The notes under the pieces: generated by a model
Database searches by the model: none
Seen by the model: only the letters and a program-made list of their open reading frames with translations
What the model was told of the DNA's origin: nothing
Shown here: one piece after another, positions 14,281 to 21,533 of the stretch
How positions within the stretch are numbered: position 1 is the first letter of the stretch
How the letters are laid out: each line of letters opens with the position of its first letter
Source: JBDTSW01 sp051004675
GTDB lineage: Bacteria > Actinomycetota > Thermoleophilia > Solirubrobacterales > 70-9
Assembly: GCA_051004675.1 (NCBI GenBank)
Contig: JBPCKC010000073.1
Coordinates: 1 to 22,831, forward strand
Direction of reading: 5' to 3'
Length of the DNA stretch: 22,831 nt
Program-made: the position numbers and the translations under genes

Positions 14281-15214
14281 CGCCCGGGGCCTCTATCGCC
14301 TTCATCTCGGCCTGGCGCTGCTCGGGGCCGGCGCCGTCCTCGCCGCCGTGATCGTGGCCCTGACCAGAATCACGCCCGGTCTCCCCCCGGCCGGCGAGCT
14401 GCTCGCCGCCTGCAGGCAGATCGTGCCGCTCGAGTCAGGCCCGGGGCTCCTGCTCATCGTCCTGCTCTTTTCGCTCGGCCTGGTGGTGGCGCTCCTCGGC
14501 GTGCGCTCGTTTCGGCGGCAGCTTCACGCTCAGCGGCACTTCCTACGGGCGCTGCGCCCTGTCGAGCAGGCGGCCATCGACGGAGTCGCGGTGACGATGA
14601 TCGAGAGCGACCGGCCCCAGGCCTTCTGCGCCGGCCTGCTTCGGCCCCAGGTCTATGTCTCCACGGCGTCACTGACGCTGCTGACCCCGATCGAGCTCTC
14701 GGCCGTGGTTGCCCACGAGGCGCACCACCGCGCGATCCGCGATCCGCTGCGCATCCTCGCTGCCCGTGTCCTTGCCGACGCCTTCTTCTTCCTGCCGGCG
14801 CTGCGTCGCCTAAGCGAGCGCTATCGCCAGCTCGCCGAGCTTGCCGCCGACGAGGCCGCCGCGGAAGCCAGGGGGCCATCCGCCCTGGCATCGGCGCTGC
14901 TTCGCTTCGGCGAGCGCGGCGGTGCGGCCGCCCCGGTTGTCGGGATCGCGCCGGAGCGGGTGGAACGCCTGCTGGGCCGTGAGCCACGGTGGCAGCTGCC
15001 GCTCTCGATCTTCAGCGGCTCGCTGGTCATCCTGGCCGGATTGCTGGGCCTGGTGCTCACGGCTCCCGCTTTGATCCAGAGCGAGAGCCTCAGCCTGGCG
15101 ATGATCCTCGCGGAGAGCTGCATGGTGGCGATGATCGTCGCGCCGCTGGCCATTGCCGGTAGCGCGCTCTGGCTCTCTCGCTCCTGGGTCCACCGCCGCC
15201 TGTCCCTGCGATGA
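14273..15214 (+). CDS. M56-family (BlaR1/MecR1-like) membrane metalloprotease
   Basis: The 313-residue protein starts at a GTG overlapping the repressor gene. It has hydrophobic segments near residues 10-30 and 58-78, and after 240 and 275. The zinc site is HEAHH (His148, Glu149, His152) with the third ligand Glu189 in ELAADEA. The region RPQAFCAGLLRPQVYVS is typical of M56 proteins. BlaR1 and MecR1 have an extracellular beta-lactam-binding domain; this one ends after the last helices and has none, so the signal is something else. Cys47 and Cys119 could sense redox or metal. It should cleave, or start cleavage of, the adjacent repressor. Confidence 0.85.
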   Translation: MVSARGLYRLHLGLALLGAGAVLAAVIVALTRITPGLPPAGELLAACRQIVPLESGPGLLLIVLLFSLGLVVALLGVRSFRRQLHAQRHFLRALRPVEQAAIDGVAVTMIESDRPQAFCAGLLRPQVYVSTASLTLLTPIELSAVVAHEAHHRAIRDPLRILAARVLADAFFFLPALRRLSERYRQLAELAADEAAAEARGPSALASALLRFGERGGAAAPVVGIAPERVERLLGREPRWQLPLSIFSGSLVILAGLLGLVLTAPALIQSESLSLAMILAESCMVAMIVAPLAIAGSALWLSRSWVHRRLSLR

Positions 15215-15924
15215 CCCGGGCGCCGGTCGAGGCGCGTCCGGCGCGGCATCCTGAGCTGGCACCTGCGGCCGCCCCGGGTGCCGGTTCGCGCCGCGGCCTG
15301 CTCGCACGCTCACTGGCCCTCGGAGGCGTCGCAAGCCTGATCGGCCTGCTCACGTTCGGGCTGTTGGGCAGCGCTCCGGACGACACGATCGACCAGAGCC
15401 TCGCCGATGGTCAGCCGGCGGCTGCGCCGGGATTCGAGCTCGCGCTCCTTCAGGAGGGTCGGCTTCCCGCGAGCCTCTCTCGCGAGGTCGCCCCGGCGCT
15501 GGCGGATGGCGAGGTCGGCCTGGATGAGTTGCGAGGAACGCCGGTGGTGCTCAACTTCTGGGCCTCGTGGTGCGTGCCCTGCCGCGAGGAGGCGCCGCTA
15601 CTGGCGCAGAGCTGGCAGCGCTACGGACCGCAGGGGATCCTCTTCGTCGGCCTCAACATGCAGGACGTCACCGACGACGCCGGTGAGTTCATGCGCGAGT
15701 TCGACAACGACTATCTGAATGTCCGCGACCCGACGGACGCGACTTCGCGAGATTGGGGGGTGACCGGCATCCCGGAGACGTTCTTCATCACGCCGGGCGG
15801 CCGGGTGGTCAGCCACGCGATTGGTGTCCTTTCGAGTCAGCAGATGCGGAGCGGTGTTTCGGCGACGCAAACCGGGCAAGCGATCTCGCCGCTCTCCGGC
15901 GGCGACCAGCGTCCGACTCGCTAG
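15211..15924 (+). CDS. TlpA/ResA-type membrane-anchored thioredoxin, copy 1
   Basis: The ATG overlaps the preceding stop as ATGA. The 237-residue protein has a proline/alanine-rich cytoplasmic start, a membrane helix near residues 34-53, and an extracytoplasmic thioredoxin domain: LNFWASWCVPCREEAP with Cys121/Cys124, FVGLNMQDV, and the cis-proline region GVTGIPETFFI. TlpA proteins reduce disulfides outside the cell, commonly for cytochrome c or copper-site assembly, using electrons from CcdA. It is the last gene of the unit that starts at 11443. A close paralogue lies at 17744-18403. Confidence 0.88.
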   Translation: MTRAPVEARPARHPELAPAAAPGAGSRRGLLARSLALGGVASLIGLLTFGLLGSAPDDTIDQSLADGQPAAAPGFELALLQEGRLPASLSREVAPALADGEVGLDELRGTPVVLNFWASWCVPCREEAPLLAQSWQRYGPQGILFVGLNMQDVTDDAGEFMREFDNDYLNVRDPTDATSRDWGVTGIPETFFITPGGRVVSHAIGVLSSQQMRSGVSATQTGQAISPLSGGDQRPTR

Positions 15925-15965
15925 CGCGAGGGGCCGGCGCGGTTTCTCGCGCGCGTCCGCGGCTT

Positions 15966-16007
15966 CTACTCGTTAAGGTAGGCACGCGCTACGACGCCGC
16001 GTCGTAG
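15966..16007 (+). promoter_or_regulatory. Putative double BlaI-type operator before the lgt-like gene
   Basis: Two inverted repeats stand side by side: CTACTCGTTAAGGTAG (15966-15981) and the perfect palindrome CTACGACGCCGCGTCGTAG (15989-16007). TAAGGT at 15974-15979 could be the -10, putting the transcript start next to the second site. No clear -35 box is seen. It is the strongest of the island's operator-like sites. Confidence 0.58.
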
Positions 16008-16047
16008 GTAATCCCAGACGCAAGGCGAACAGGGGGCCACGGACACC

Positions 16048-16854
16048 GTGCTGGCAACGCTGAGAATCAATATCGACCCGAGCATCGACCTCGGCCCGCT
16101 CGATCTCACCTGGCACGGCGTGATGATCGCGGTCGGAATCGTCGTCGGGGGGTGGCTGGCCACCGCATACGCCCGCGAGCGCGGCCTTGATCGCGAACGC
16201 GTGGTCGACTTGGTCGTCGTCGTCGCGATCGCCGGGATGGTCGGGTCCCGGCTTTTCTACCTGGCCGAGCATGGGGACCTCCTGCGACCGGGCGAGTGGC
16301 TGGGGCAGTTCGGGTTCTCGATCTACGGCGCGGTCATCCTCGGCCCGCTGGCGGGCGCCGCCTACATGCGCTGGCGCGGGCTCGGGACGAGCTACCTCGA
16401 CGCCCTTGCCGCCGGCTTCCCGCTTGGCCTCTTGGTCGGGCGGACCGGTGATCTGATCAACGGCGAGCACTACGGACCGCCCTCCGATCTCCCCTGGGCC
16501 GTGCAGAACGCGCATCCCGATGCCCTGACGCCAAACCCGGAGCTCGCCTACCACGCCGGCGGTCTCTACGAGATGGTGCTCGGGCTGGCGATGCTGGCCG
16601 TGATCTGGCCACTGCGCCATCGCTTCCGCCGCCCGGCAATGCTGTTCTGGTCCGTGATCGCCCTCTACAGCGCCGGGCGCTTCGCGATGTTCTTCTACCG
16701 CTCAGACAGCGACGCGGTCGCCGTCGGCCTCAACAGCGCCCAGTGGACGAGCCTCGCCTTGCTCGCCGTGGCCGGAATCGCCGCCTACCTGACGCTTAGG
16801 GCCGCGCCGCCGGGTGAGGAGGCCGCCACGGCCAGGGATCGAGCCCCGGCCTGA
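16048..16854 (+). CDS. lgt: Prolipoprotein diacylglyceryl transferase-like protein
   Basis: The 268-residue membrane protein starts at a GTG and has about seven helices. LTWHGVMIAVGIVVGGWLA near residue 20, GSRLFYL near 66 and GRTGDLINGEHYG at 131-143 are the Lgt pattern. Lgt moves diacylglycerol from phosphatidylglycerol to the lipobox cysteine of lipoproteins. In the signature the usual Asn (E. coli Asn146) is Asp135, and the region matching E. coli His103 reads IYGA. It is therefore a divergent member, and activity should not be assumed. It is coupled to the sortase gene by a one-base TGATG overlap, so this pair probably handles surface proteins for the island. Confidence 0.82.
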   Translation: MLATLRINIDPSIDLGPLDLTWHGVMIAVGIVVGGWLATAYARERGLDRERVVDLVVVVAIAGMVGSRLFYLAEHGDLLRPGEWLGQFGFSIYGAVILGPLAGAAYMRWRGLGTSYLDALAAGFPLGLLVGRTGDLINGEHYGPPSDLPWAVQNAHPDALTPNPELAYHAGGLYEMVLGLAMLAVIWPLRHRFRRPAMLFWSVIALYSAGRFAMFFYRSDSDAVAVGLNSAQWTSLALLAVAGIAAYLTLRAAPPGEEAATARDRAPA

Positions 16855-17690
16855 TGAAAGGGCGGGCGGCCCGCATCCTCTCCACGGCCATGATCACGGC
16901 GGGGCTTGTCCTCCTGCTCGACGTCGGCATGACCCTGGCCTGGAGCGAACCGGTCTCGACCCTGCAGGGCTGGCTCGCCCAGCGCGACGCCGAGAAGCAG
17001 CTCGAGGGCCTCGAGGAGCGCTTCACCGAGCGCCGGACGATCACCGTCGATGGCAGGGTCGATCCGGCGCGGGTAAAGTCACTCGCCGACCGTCTGGCGA
17101 CCCAGGCCCGCGAAGGCCAAGCGATCGGCCGCCTGAAGATCCCCGCGATCGACCTCAACATCGTCATGATCCACGGGACCGAGACGGCGAGTCTGCAGAA
17201 GGGCCCCGGCCACTTCCCCGACACGGTCTTCCCCGGCCAGCCGGGCACGGTCGGGATCGCCGGCCACCGCACCACCTACCTGGCTCCGTTCCGCAAGATC
17301 AACGAGATCGCCCGCGGCGACGAGGTCGTCGTGGAGATGCCCTACGCGACCTTTACCTACCGCTTCGAGAAGCAGCGGATCGTCGACCCCTCCGAGATCG
17401 GGGTCGTCCGCGATGTCGGCCACGACCGGGTCGTGCTGACCGCCTGCCACCCGCTCTACAGCGCCGCCCAGCGGATCGTCGTCTTCGCCCCTCTGGTCGA
17501 CGTCGACCCGCCCGGGGGCGACGACGAGCGAACGGTGGGAGGCGAGCGCAGAGCCGCGCAGGAGATCGCCGAGCCGGGGCTCGGCCCCACCGTCGCCTCG
17601 GTCGGCGGGCTGGTGCTGATCGTCGCGCTGATGTCGCTTACCGGCGGGCATCGGCGGGTTGCTACGCACCCGCCGGACCGCGCCACCTAG
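16854..17690 (+). CDS. Class E-type sortase
   Basis: The 278-residue protein has an N-terminal membrane helix (residues 9-29), a helical stalk, a sortase domain and a second helix near 253-268. The catalytic residues are His138 in AGHRTTY, Cys198 in LTACHPLY and Arg207 in AAQRIVVFA. GRLKIPAIDL and GPGHFPDT are also typical. Sortases join surface proteins to the cell wall or to each other, recognising a C-terminal motif (LAxTG for class E). I see no protein with such a C-terminal motif in the window, so its substrates lie elsewhere. The gene follows lgt with a one-base overlap. Confidence 0.88.
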   Translation: MKGRAARILSTAMITAGLVLLLDVGMTLAWSEPVSTLQGWLAQRDAEKQLEGLEERFTERRTITVDGRVDPARVKSLADRLATQAREGQAIGRLKIPAIDLNIVMIHGTETASLQKGPGHFPDTVFPGQPGTVGIAGHRTTYLAPFRKINEIARGDEVVVEMPYATFTYRFEKQRIVDPSEIGVVRDVGHDRVVLTACHPLYSAAQRIVVFAPLVDVDPPGGDDERTVGGERRAAQEIAEPGLGPTVASVGGLVLIVALMSLTGGHRRVATHPPDRAT

Positions 17691-17743
17691 TGGACCTTTA
17701 CACACCGTTTGAGGGACGATCCACGTCGACGGGAACCGCTCGC

Positions 17744-18403
17744 TCAGCGCTGTTGCCGGTTCGCCCCGCCTTGCTTCGCGCCCAGGATCCGCCCGCTCTT
17801 GGCGGCCGACGCTCCGGTGGCCAGCTGCCGGGGTGAGACGACGCCAAGGACGTGACCGACGATCCGCCCGCGACCGCTGATGAAGTAGGTCTCCGGCAAC
17901 CCCGTCGAACCATAGGCGCGAGCGATGCTGTTGCTGGGCTCACGGACGCTGGGGTACGTGATCCCGTACTCGCGCAGGAACTCGCGCGCGTCCTCGGGTA
18001 CGTCCTGGATATCGAGACCGAGGAAGAGCACGCCGCGCGGTCCCCAGCGGCGCCAGCCGCGCTCGAGGGTCGGCGCCTCCTCGCGGCAGGGATCGCACCA
18101 CGAGGCCCAGATGTTGACGACCACCGGACGCCCTTTGAGCTCGCCGAGGCCCAGGTGACCGTCGCCGAGCGCCGGGGTCAGCGTCTTGAGCTTCGCCGGT
18201 AGCCTCCCGGCCTGCAGGAGCGGCAGCTCGAAGCGCGGGGCCAGCGGCGCGTGGCCCTGGGCCAGGTTCGCATCGACGCCGTCGTTGCTCGTCCTCAGCA
18301 GGCCCCAAGCCAAAAGACCGGCCAGGGGAAGGACAAGGAATCCAGCGAGGATGCGCGCCGGGCGCCGAGCAGAGGTCGGACCGTCGATCGGGGAGCGACT
18401 CAC
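17744..18403 (-). CDS. TlpA/ResA-type membrane-anchored thioredoxin, copy 2
   Basis: The 219-residue protein has a membrane helix near residues 18-36 and a thioredoxin domain facing outward: VNIWASWCDPCREEAP with Cys103/Cys106, FLGLDIQDV and GSTGLPETYFI with the cis-proline. It resembles copy 1 across its whole length, including the membrane-proximal LAxG..APxFELPLLQAGRLPA region, so one arose from the other. A GTG at 18403 overlaps the stop of the CopC-CopD gene (GTGA), so it is translated with it. This ties thiol reduction to copper uptake or handling. Its end faces the sortase gene. Confidence 0.87.
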   Translation of the reverse strand: MSRSPIDGPTSARRPARILAGFLVLPLAGLLAWGLLRTSNDGVDANLAQGHAPLAPRFELPLLQAGRLPAKLKTLTPALGDGHLGLGELKGRPVVVNIWASWCDPCREEAPTLERGWRRWGPRGVLFLGLDIQDVPEDAREFLREYGITYPSVREPSNSIARAYGSTGLPETYFISGRGRIVGHVLGVVSPRQLATGASAAKSGRILGAKQGGANRQQR

Positions 18404-20598
18404 CTCGGCGCTTTGAGATCCAGGGGCTGGTCGAAAGCGAAGTAGCGGCGAGTCATGTAATGACCCCCGGTGATCATCCGCTCGCGGACTATGCGCTTCG
18501 TTTCTCGGTCGATCTCCAACCGGTACCAGATCGGCGACGCCGGGTCGAACAGGGCGATGCGCGTGACGCCGTTGGCGGAGCCGAGCCAGCGCACGCTTCG
18601 CCCGTAGACGCTCCAGCGGAAGAGCTGGTCGAGGTGGAAGCCGTCGGCGCCGAACGGACGCCGCTCGACCTGCCCGTCGCTGGCGATGTCATAGGCGGTC
18701 CTGCCGATCGCGATCAGGTCCGTGCCGGTGCTTGACTTGTACGCCATCCGATCGGGTGCCTCGAGGCGGTACCGGGTGCGGATCAGGACTCGGGGGCCGC
18801 TCGTCACGGACTCGCGTATTCGCAGCGTCTCCAGCCGGCGCATCCGCGCCTGGGCCTCGCGCAGCAGGCGCTCGGCTTGGGCGCTGCGGGGCTCGCTCCA
18901 GCGGCTCGGCACGGTGACGTCGTACTGACGCCCCTGGTCGGCGACGATCGCGGTCAGTTCGTGGCCCGGGTCAGGCGCCGTGAATCGCCAGCAGCCCGCG
19001 TCGCAAGAATCAAGCTCGGCGCCGGCGATCCCGACCTCGGTCTCGACCGGCCGGGCGTTGTAGTCGTAGACGCGCAGGGTGCCGCTGAGCGCTCCGGGTT
19101 CGCGCCGAAGCCAGAACGCGGCGATCCTCGACCCAGCTTGCTCGGCCACCGGCAGCTCGCCGCTCGAGGCACGGGGAAGCGGGCAGGGGTCGCAGGCCGC
19201 GGCCGCGGCCTCGGCCTCGTCGCTCTCGCCGAGCTGCTTCGGGGGCAGCGGGAAGGCGACCAGGGCGGCGACGGCGGCGATGGCCCCAAGGCCGAGCCAG
19301 GGCTCGGCGCCGAGCAGGCGCCAGTGTCGGCGTTCCAGCTTCGGAGACGGATGTGGGTTCGCGGCGAGGAGCGCCGGGCGCAGGCGCAGGGCATGGAAGT
19401 AGCTGGCGAGCGCGATCAGGGCGACCAGGCCGATCTTCACCGCCAGGACCCGCCCGTACGCCGTCTCCCAGAGGGCGTCGACGCGGCCGAGCTGCGCAAT
19501 GGCATTGAGCGAGCCGCTGGCGGCGACAACCACGAACGCCGGCAGGGCGAGGCGGCCGAAGCGCCTCAGCACCGAGCGCATAACCGCCATGCGCATCTGC
19601 GTGCTTCGCCGCCACAGCGCCGGGAGCCACGCCCAGGCGATCTGGGCGATGCCGCCGATCCAGATCGCCCCGGCGATCAGGTGGATCCAGTCGGTCGTCA
19701 CGGCCAGGCCGCGCAGGTCGGCAGAGTTGGCATGGCCGCTGAGCGCGATGGTCAGGAAGGCGAGGGCCACCCACGTGGCCGAGGCGAAGCGCATTCGGGC
19801 GTCGGCCAGGAGGACAGCTACGACGATGGTCGCCACGGTTGCGACGCGGGCCAGGCCGGCGGTGTTGGAGAGCAGGAAATCGGTCATCCCCCCGAGGCCC
19901 AGACCGCCGCTGGCGTCGCCCGCCTCGAGGACGGCGACGGTCGCCGCCGCGCTCGCGGCGAGCCAGCCGGCGTCGATCGTGCGCCGCCACAGGCTCTGCG
20001 CTCGCTCGGAATCTTCGGTGCGATCCGGTTTGCGCTCCGGCAGCAGCCAGGCGGCGGGATCATCGGGCCGGCGAGTGAGCAGGGCGGCGGTCAGCACCCC
20101 GCCGGCGAAGAAGAGGAGGCAGGCGTAGAGCAGAGCGCGACCGCCGATGCGCAGCCAGCCGTCCCGAGCCAGCGGGCTCTGCTCGACGTCGTGCTCGGCG
20201 CCGACCGCGGCGGTCTGCACCCCGAAGCCGAAGGTGCCGGCCAGGGTGTGGCCGTCGACGGTGGAGACGGTCTGCCAATCGACACGGTATGGGGCTCTCG
20301 GCATCGGCGCCTGCGGCCGGAGGACGACCTCCTTCTCGCTGCCGCTCGAAACCTCGGCCGGGGCGCTCTCGCCCGTATCCAGGTTGACGAGCGTGGCCTC
20401 GCTGAGGCTGCGGTCGAGCGGCTCGGTGAACTCGAGCCGGATCTCTGCCGGGCTGCTGCCCAGGCGCTCGCCGGGCGCGGGCTGGGAGTCCAGGAAGGCG
20501 GCGTGGCCGAGGGCGCTGGCCGGAGCCAGGAGCAGGCCGAGCAAGCTGAGAACAAGCACGACCCGCCCGCGAGCGATGCGGGGGTTCGTCGCCGCCAC
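18400..20598 (-). CDS. CopC-CopD fusion with C-terminal lipoprotein-carrier-like domain
   Basis: The 732-residue protein begins with a signal sequence ending ALG at 31. Residues 32-127 are a CopC domain: HAAFLDSQPAPGE puts His32 at the mature N-terminus, and VDGHT holds Asp115 and His117, the Cu(II) ligands of CopC. Residues 150-450 are CopD with about eight helices, including LSGHA and DWIHLIAGAIWIGG. Next come a CDPCPLP segment (Cys469/Cys472), a beta-rich outer domain with Cys532/Cys536, and from about 575 a LolA-like fold (LETLRIRESVTSG, WYRLEIDRETKRIVRERM). CopC/CopD import or handle copper. The last domain is unusual and its ligand unknown. The GTG start is nearly leaderless. Confidence 0.88.
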   Translation of the reverse strand: MAATNPRIARGRVVLVLSLLGLLLAPASALGHAAFLDSQPAPGERLGSSPAEIRLEFTEPLDRSLSEATLVNLDTGESAPAEVSSGSEKEVVLRPQAPMPRAPYRVDWQTVSTVDGHTLAGTFGFGVQTAAVGAEHDVEQSPLARDGWLRIGGRALLYACLLFFAGGVLTAALLTRRPDDPAAWLLPERKPDRTEDSERAQSLWRRTIDAGWLAASAAATVAVLEAGDASGGLGLGGMTDFLLSNTAGLARVATVATIVVAVLLADARMRFASATWVALAFLTIALSGHANSADLRGLAVTTDWIHLIAGAIWIGGIAQIAWAWLPALWRRSTQMRMAVMRSVLRRFGRLALPAFVVVAASGSLNAIAQLGRVDALWETAYGRVLAVKIGLVALIALASYFHALRLRPALLAANPHPSPKLERRHWRLLGAEPWLGLGAIAAVAALVAFPLPPKQLGESDEAEAAAAACDPCPLPRASSGELPVAEQAGSRIAAFWLRREPGALSGTLRVYDYNARPVETEVGIAGAELDSCDAGCWRFTAPDPGHELTAIVADQGRQYDVTVPSRWSEPRSAQAERLLREAQARMRRLETLRIRESVTSGPRVLIRTRYRLEAPDRMAYKSSTGTDLIAIGRTAYDIASDGQVERRPFGADGFHLDQLFRWSVYGRSVRWLGSANGVTRIALFDPASPIWYRLEIDRETKRIVRERMITGGHYMTRRYFAFDQPLDLKAPR

Positions 20599-20601
20599 CT
20601 C

Positions 20602-20614
20602 CTATGGAGTGTAG
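20602..20614 (-). promoter_or_regulatory. Putative -10 and BlaI-type operator of the copCD-tlpA unit
   Basis: The minus strand reads CTACACTCCATAG, close to the CTACACAGCGTAG site before the ATPase gene (one mismatch in the right arm). TACACT within it (20613-20608) matches the -10 proposed at 11388. Transcription would begin within a few bases of the GTG at 20598. The AGGAGG here touches the GTG and is too close to serve as its ribosome site. Confidence 0.45.
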
Positions 20615-20676
20615 TGGGCCGCGCCTGCCGGTTCCGGAGGGCGGACCGCCGGATGGGGTGGCTGGTGGCGCGCGAG

Positions 20677-21354
20677 CTACGCCGGCTGGGCGAAGCGCTC
20701 CGGCTCCGCGGCGAAGCGCTGAGCGCAGTCGAGCGAGCAGAAGCGATACTCGACGCCATCATGGATCAGGAGACCGGCCTGCCGCGCGGGATCCACGGCC
20801 ATGCGGCAGACGGGATCAATCGGCAGATCCTCGAGTTCATGCCTTCCGGCGACCGCCAGTGCTCTGAACAGCAACACCGGCTCTCCGACGTTCCGAAACC
20901 GCCGACGACCATGCTCGAGCAGGTCGACGTCGCCGAGCTCGCCCGCGGCGGCGCGGGTGGCGTTCGTAACCAGCACCTCGCCGCCGGCGGCTGCACCCGA
21001 GACCCGCGCCGCCAGGTTGACCGTCGCCCCGAACCAGTCTTCGCCACGCCGCACTGCCGGGCCGCTATGCATGCCCACGCGAACGCTGGGGAAGCCGTGG
21101 CGGCCCCCGATCTCGCCGGCAAGGCGTAGGCCGAGGCGCACCGCGGGGGCAGCATCGGAGATATGAATCATCAGCGCGTCGCCGATCGTCTTGACCTCGC
21201 GCGCCCCGTGCTCGTCGAGGATCTCCCGAGCGCTGCCGAAGAACCCCTCGGCGACGGTCACCGCCTCCTCGTCGCCCATGACCTCGGTCAGCGCCGTGAA
21301 GCCCGCCATGTCGGCAAACAGGAACGTGTGGTGTTCGGCTGCCTCGTCCCCCAT
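20677..21354 (-). CDS. Class III adenylate/guanylate cyclase with C-terminal YHS domain
   Basis: From MGDEAAEHH the product has 225 residues. Residues 10-160 are a class III cyclase domain with all key positions: metal Asp15 in FADMAGFT, Lys55 and Asp59 in KTIGDALM, Asp106 in EDWFG, and Asn113 and Arg117 in VNLAAR. It should therefore be active and make cAMP; the Lys favours adenine. Residues 179-222 are a YHS domain (DPVCRMAV, FCSLDC) with Cys182, Cys206 and Cys210, a metal-binding unit found in copper and mercury proteins. A metal-sensing cyclase is the natural reading. Two in-frame ATGs lie upstream (21360, 21363), but a TATAAA -10 overlaps them, so I prefer 21354. Confidence 0.87.
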   Translation of the reverse strand: MGDEAAEHHTFLFADMAGFTALTEVMGDEEAVTVAEGFFGSAREILDEHGAREVKTIGDALMIHISDAAPAVRLGLRLAGEIGGRHGFPSVRVGMHSGPAVRRGEDWFGATVNLAARVSGAAAGGEVLVTNATRAAAGELGDVDLLEHGRRRFRNVGEPVLLFRALAVAGRHELEDLPIDPVCRMAVDPARQAGLLIHDGVEYRFCSLDCAQRFAAEPERFAQPA

Positions 21355-21362
21355 GAGCATCA

Positions 21363-21377
21363 TTTATAGAACGTTCT
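21363..21377 (-). promoter_or_regulatory. Promoter of the cyclase-YHS gene with a palindrome
   Basis: On the minus strand TATAAA (21368-21363) is an excellent -10. It directly follows, and shares one base with, the perfect palindrome AGAACGTTCT (21377-21368). No clear -35 box is visible, which suggests an activator or another sigma factor. None of the CTAC...GTAG elements occurs here, so this gene is probably controlled separately from the BlaI-type set. Confidence 0.45.
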
Positions 21378-21533
21378 CCGCATCGTCGCGCGGGCCGAAC
21401 CACCGCAGCGACGACGTGCGATCCATGCCCGCCTACCCACCGCTCATGCCGAGGATCAGAACCAGGCAATCTCCATCAGCGAGCTCGTGGTCGCCAAGGA
21501 CCTGCTGGCCGTTGACGGCCGTCACCAGCTTGC
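21378..21533. other. Spacer with a coding-like fragment
   Basis: On the plus strand from about 21421 one frame reads PTAHAEDQNQAIS, then SELVVAKDLLAVDGRHQLAS. It looks like real helical protein, but it has no start and runs into the methyltransferase remnant in another frame. It may be the tail of a lost gene. I do not recognise it. Confidence 0.25.

Noticed and set aside
18877..21129. A 750-codon open frame on the plus strand across copCD and the cyclase
   Set aside because: Low-complexity Arg/Gly/Ala content and full overlap with two well-supported genes on the other strand.
21368..21377. AGAACGTTCT as a LexA box
   Set aside because: Gram-positive LexA sites have four bases between GAAC and GTTC; here the halves are fused.
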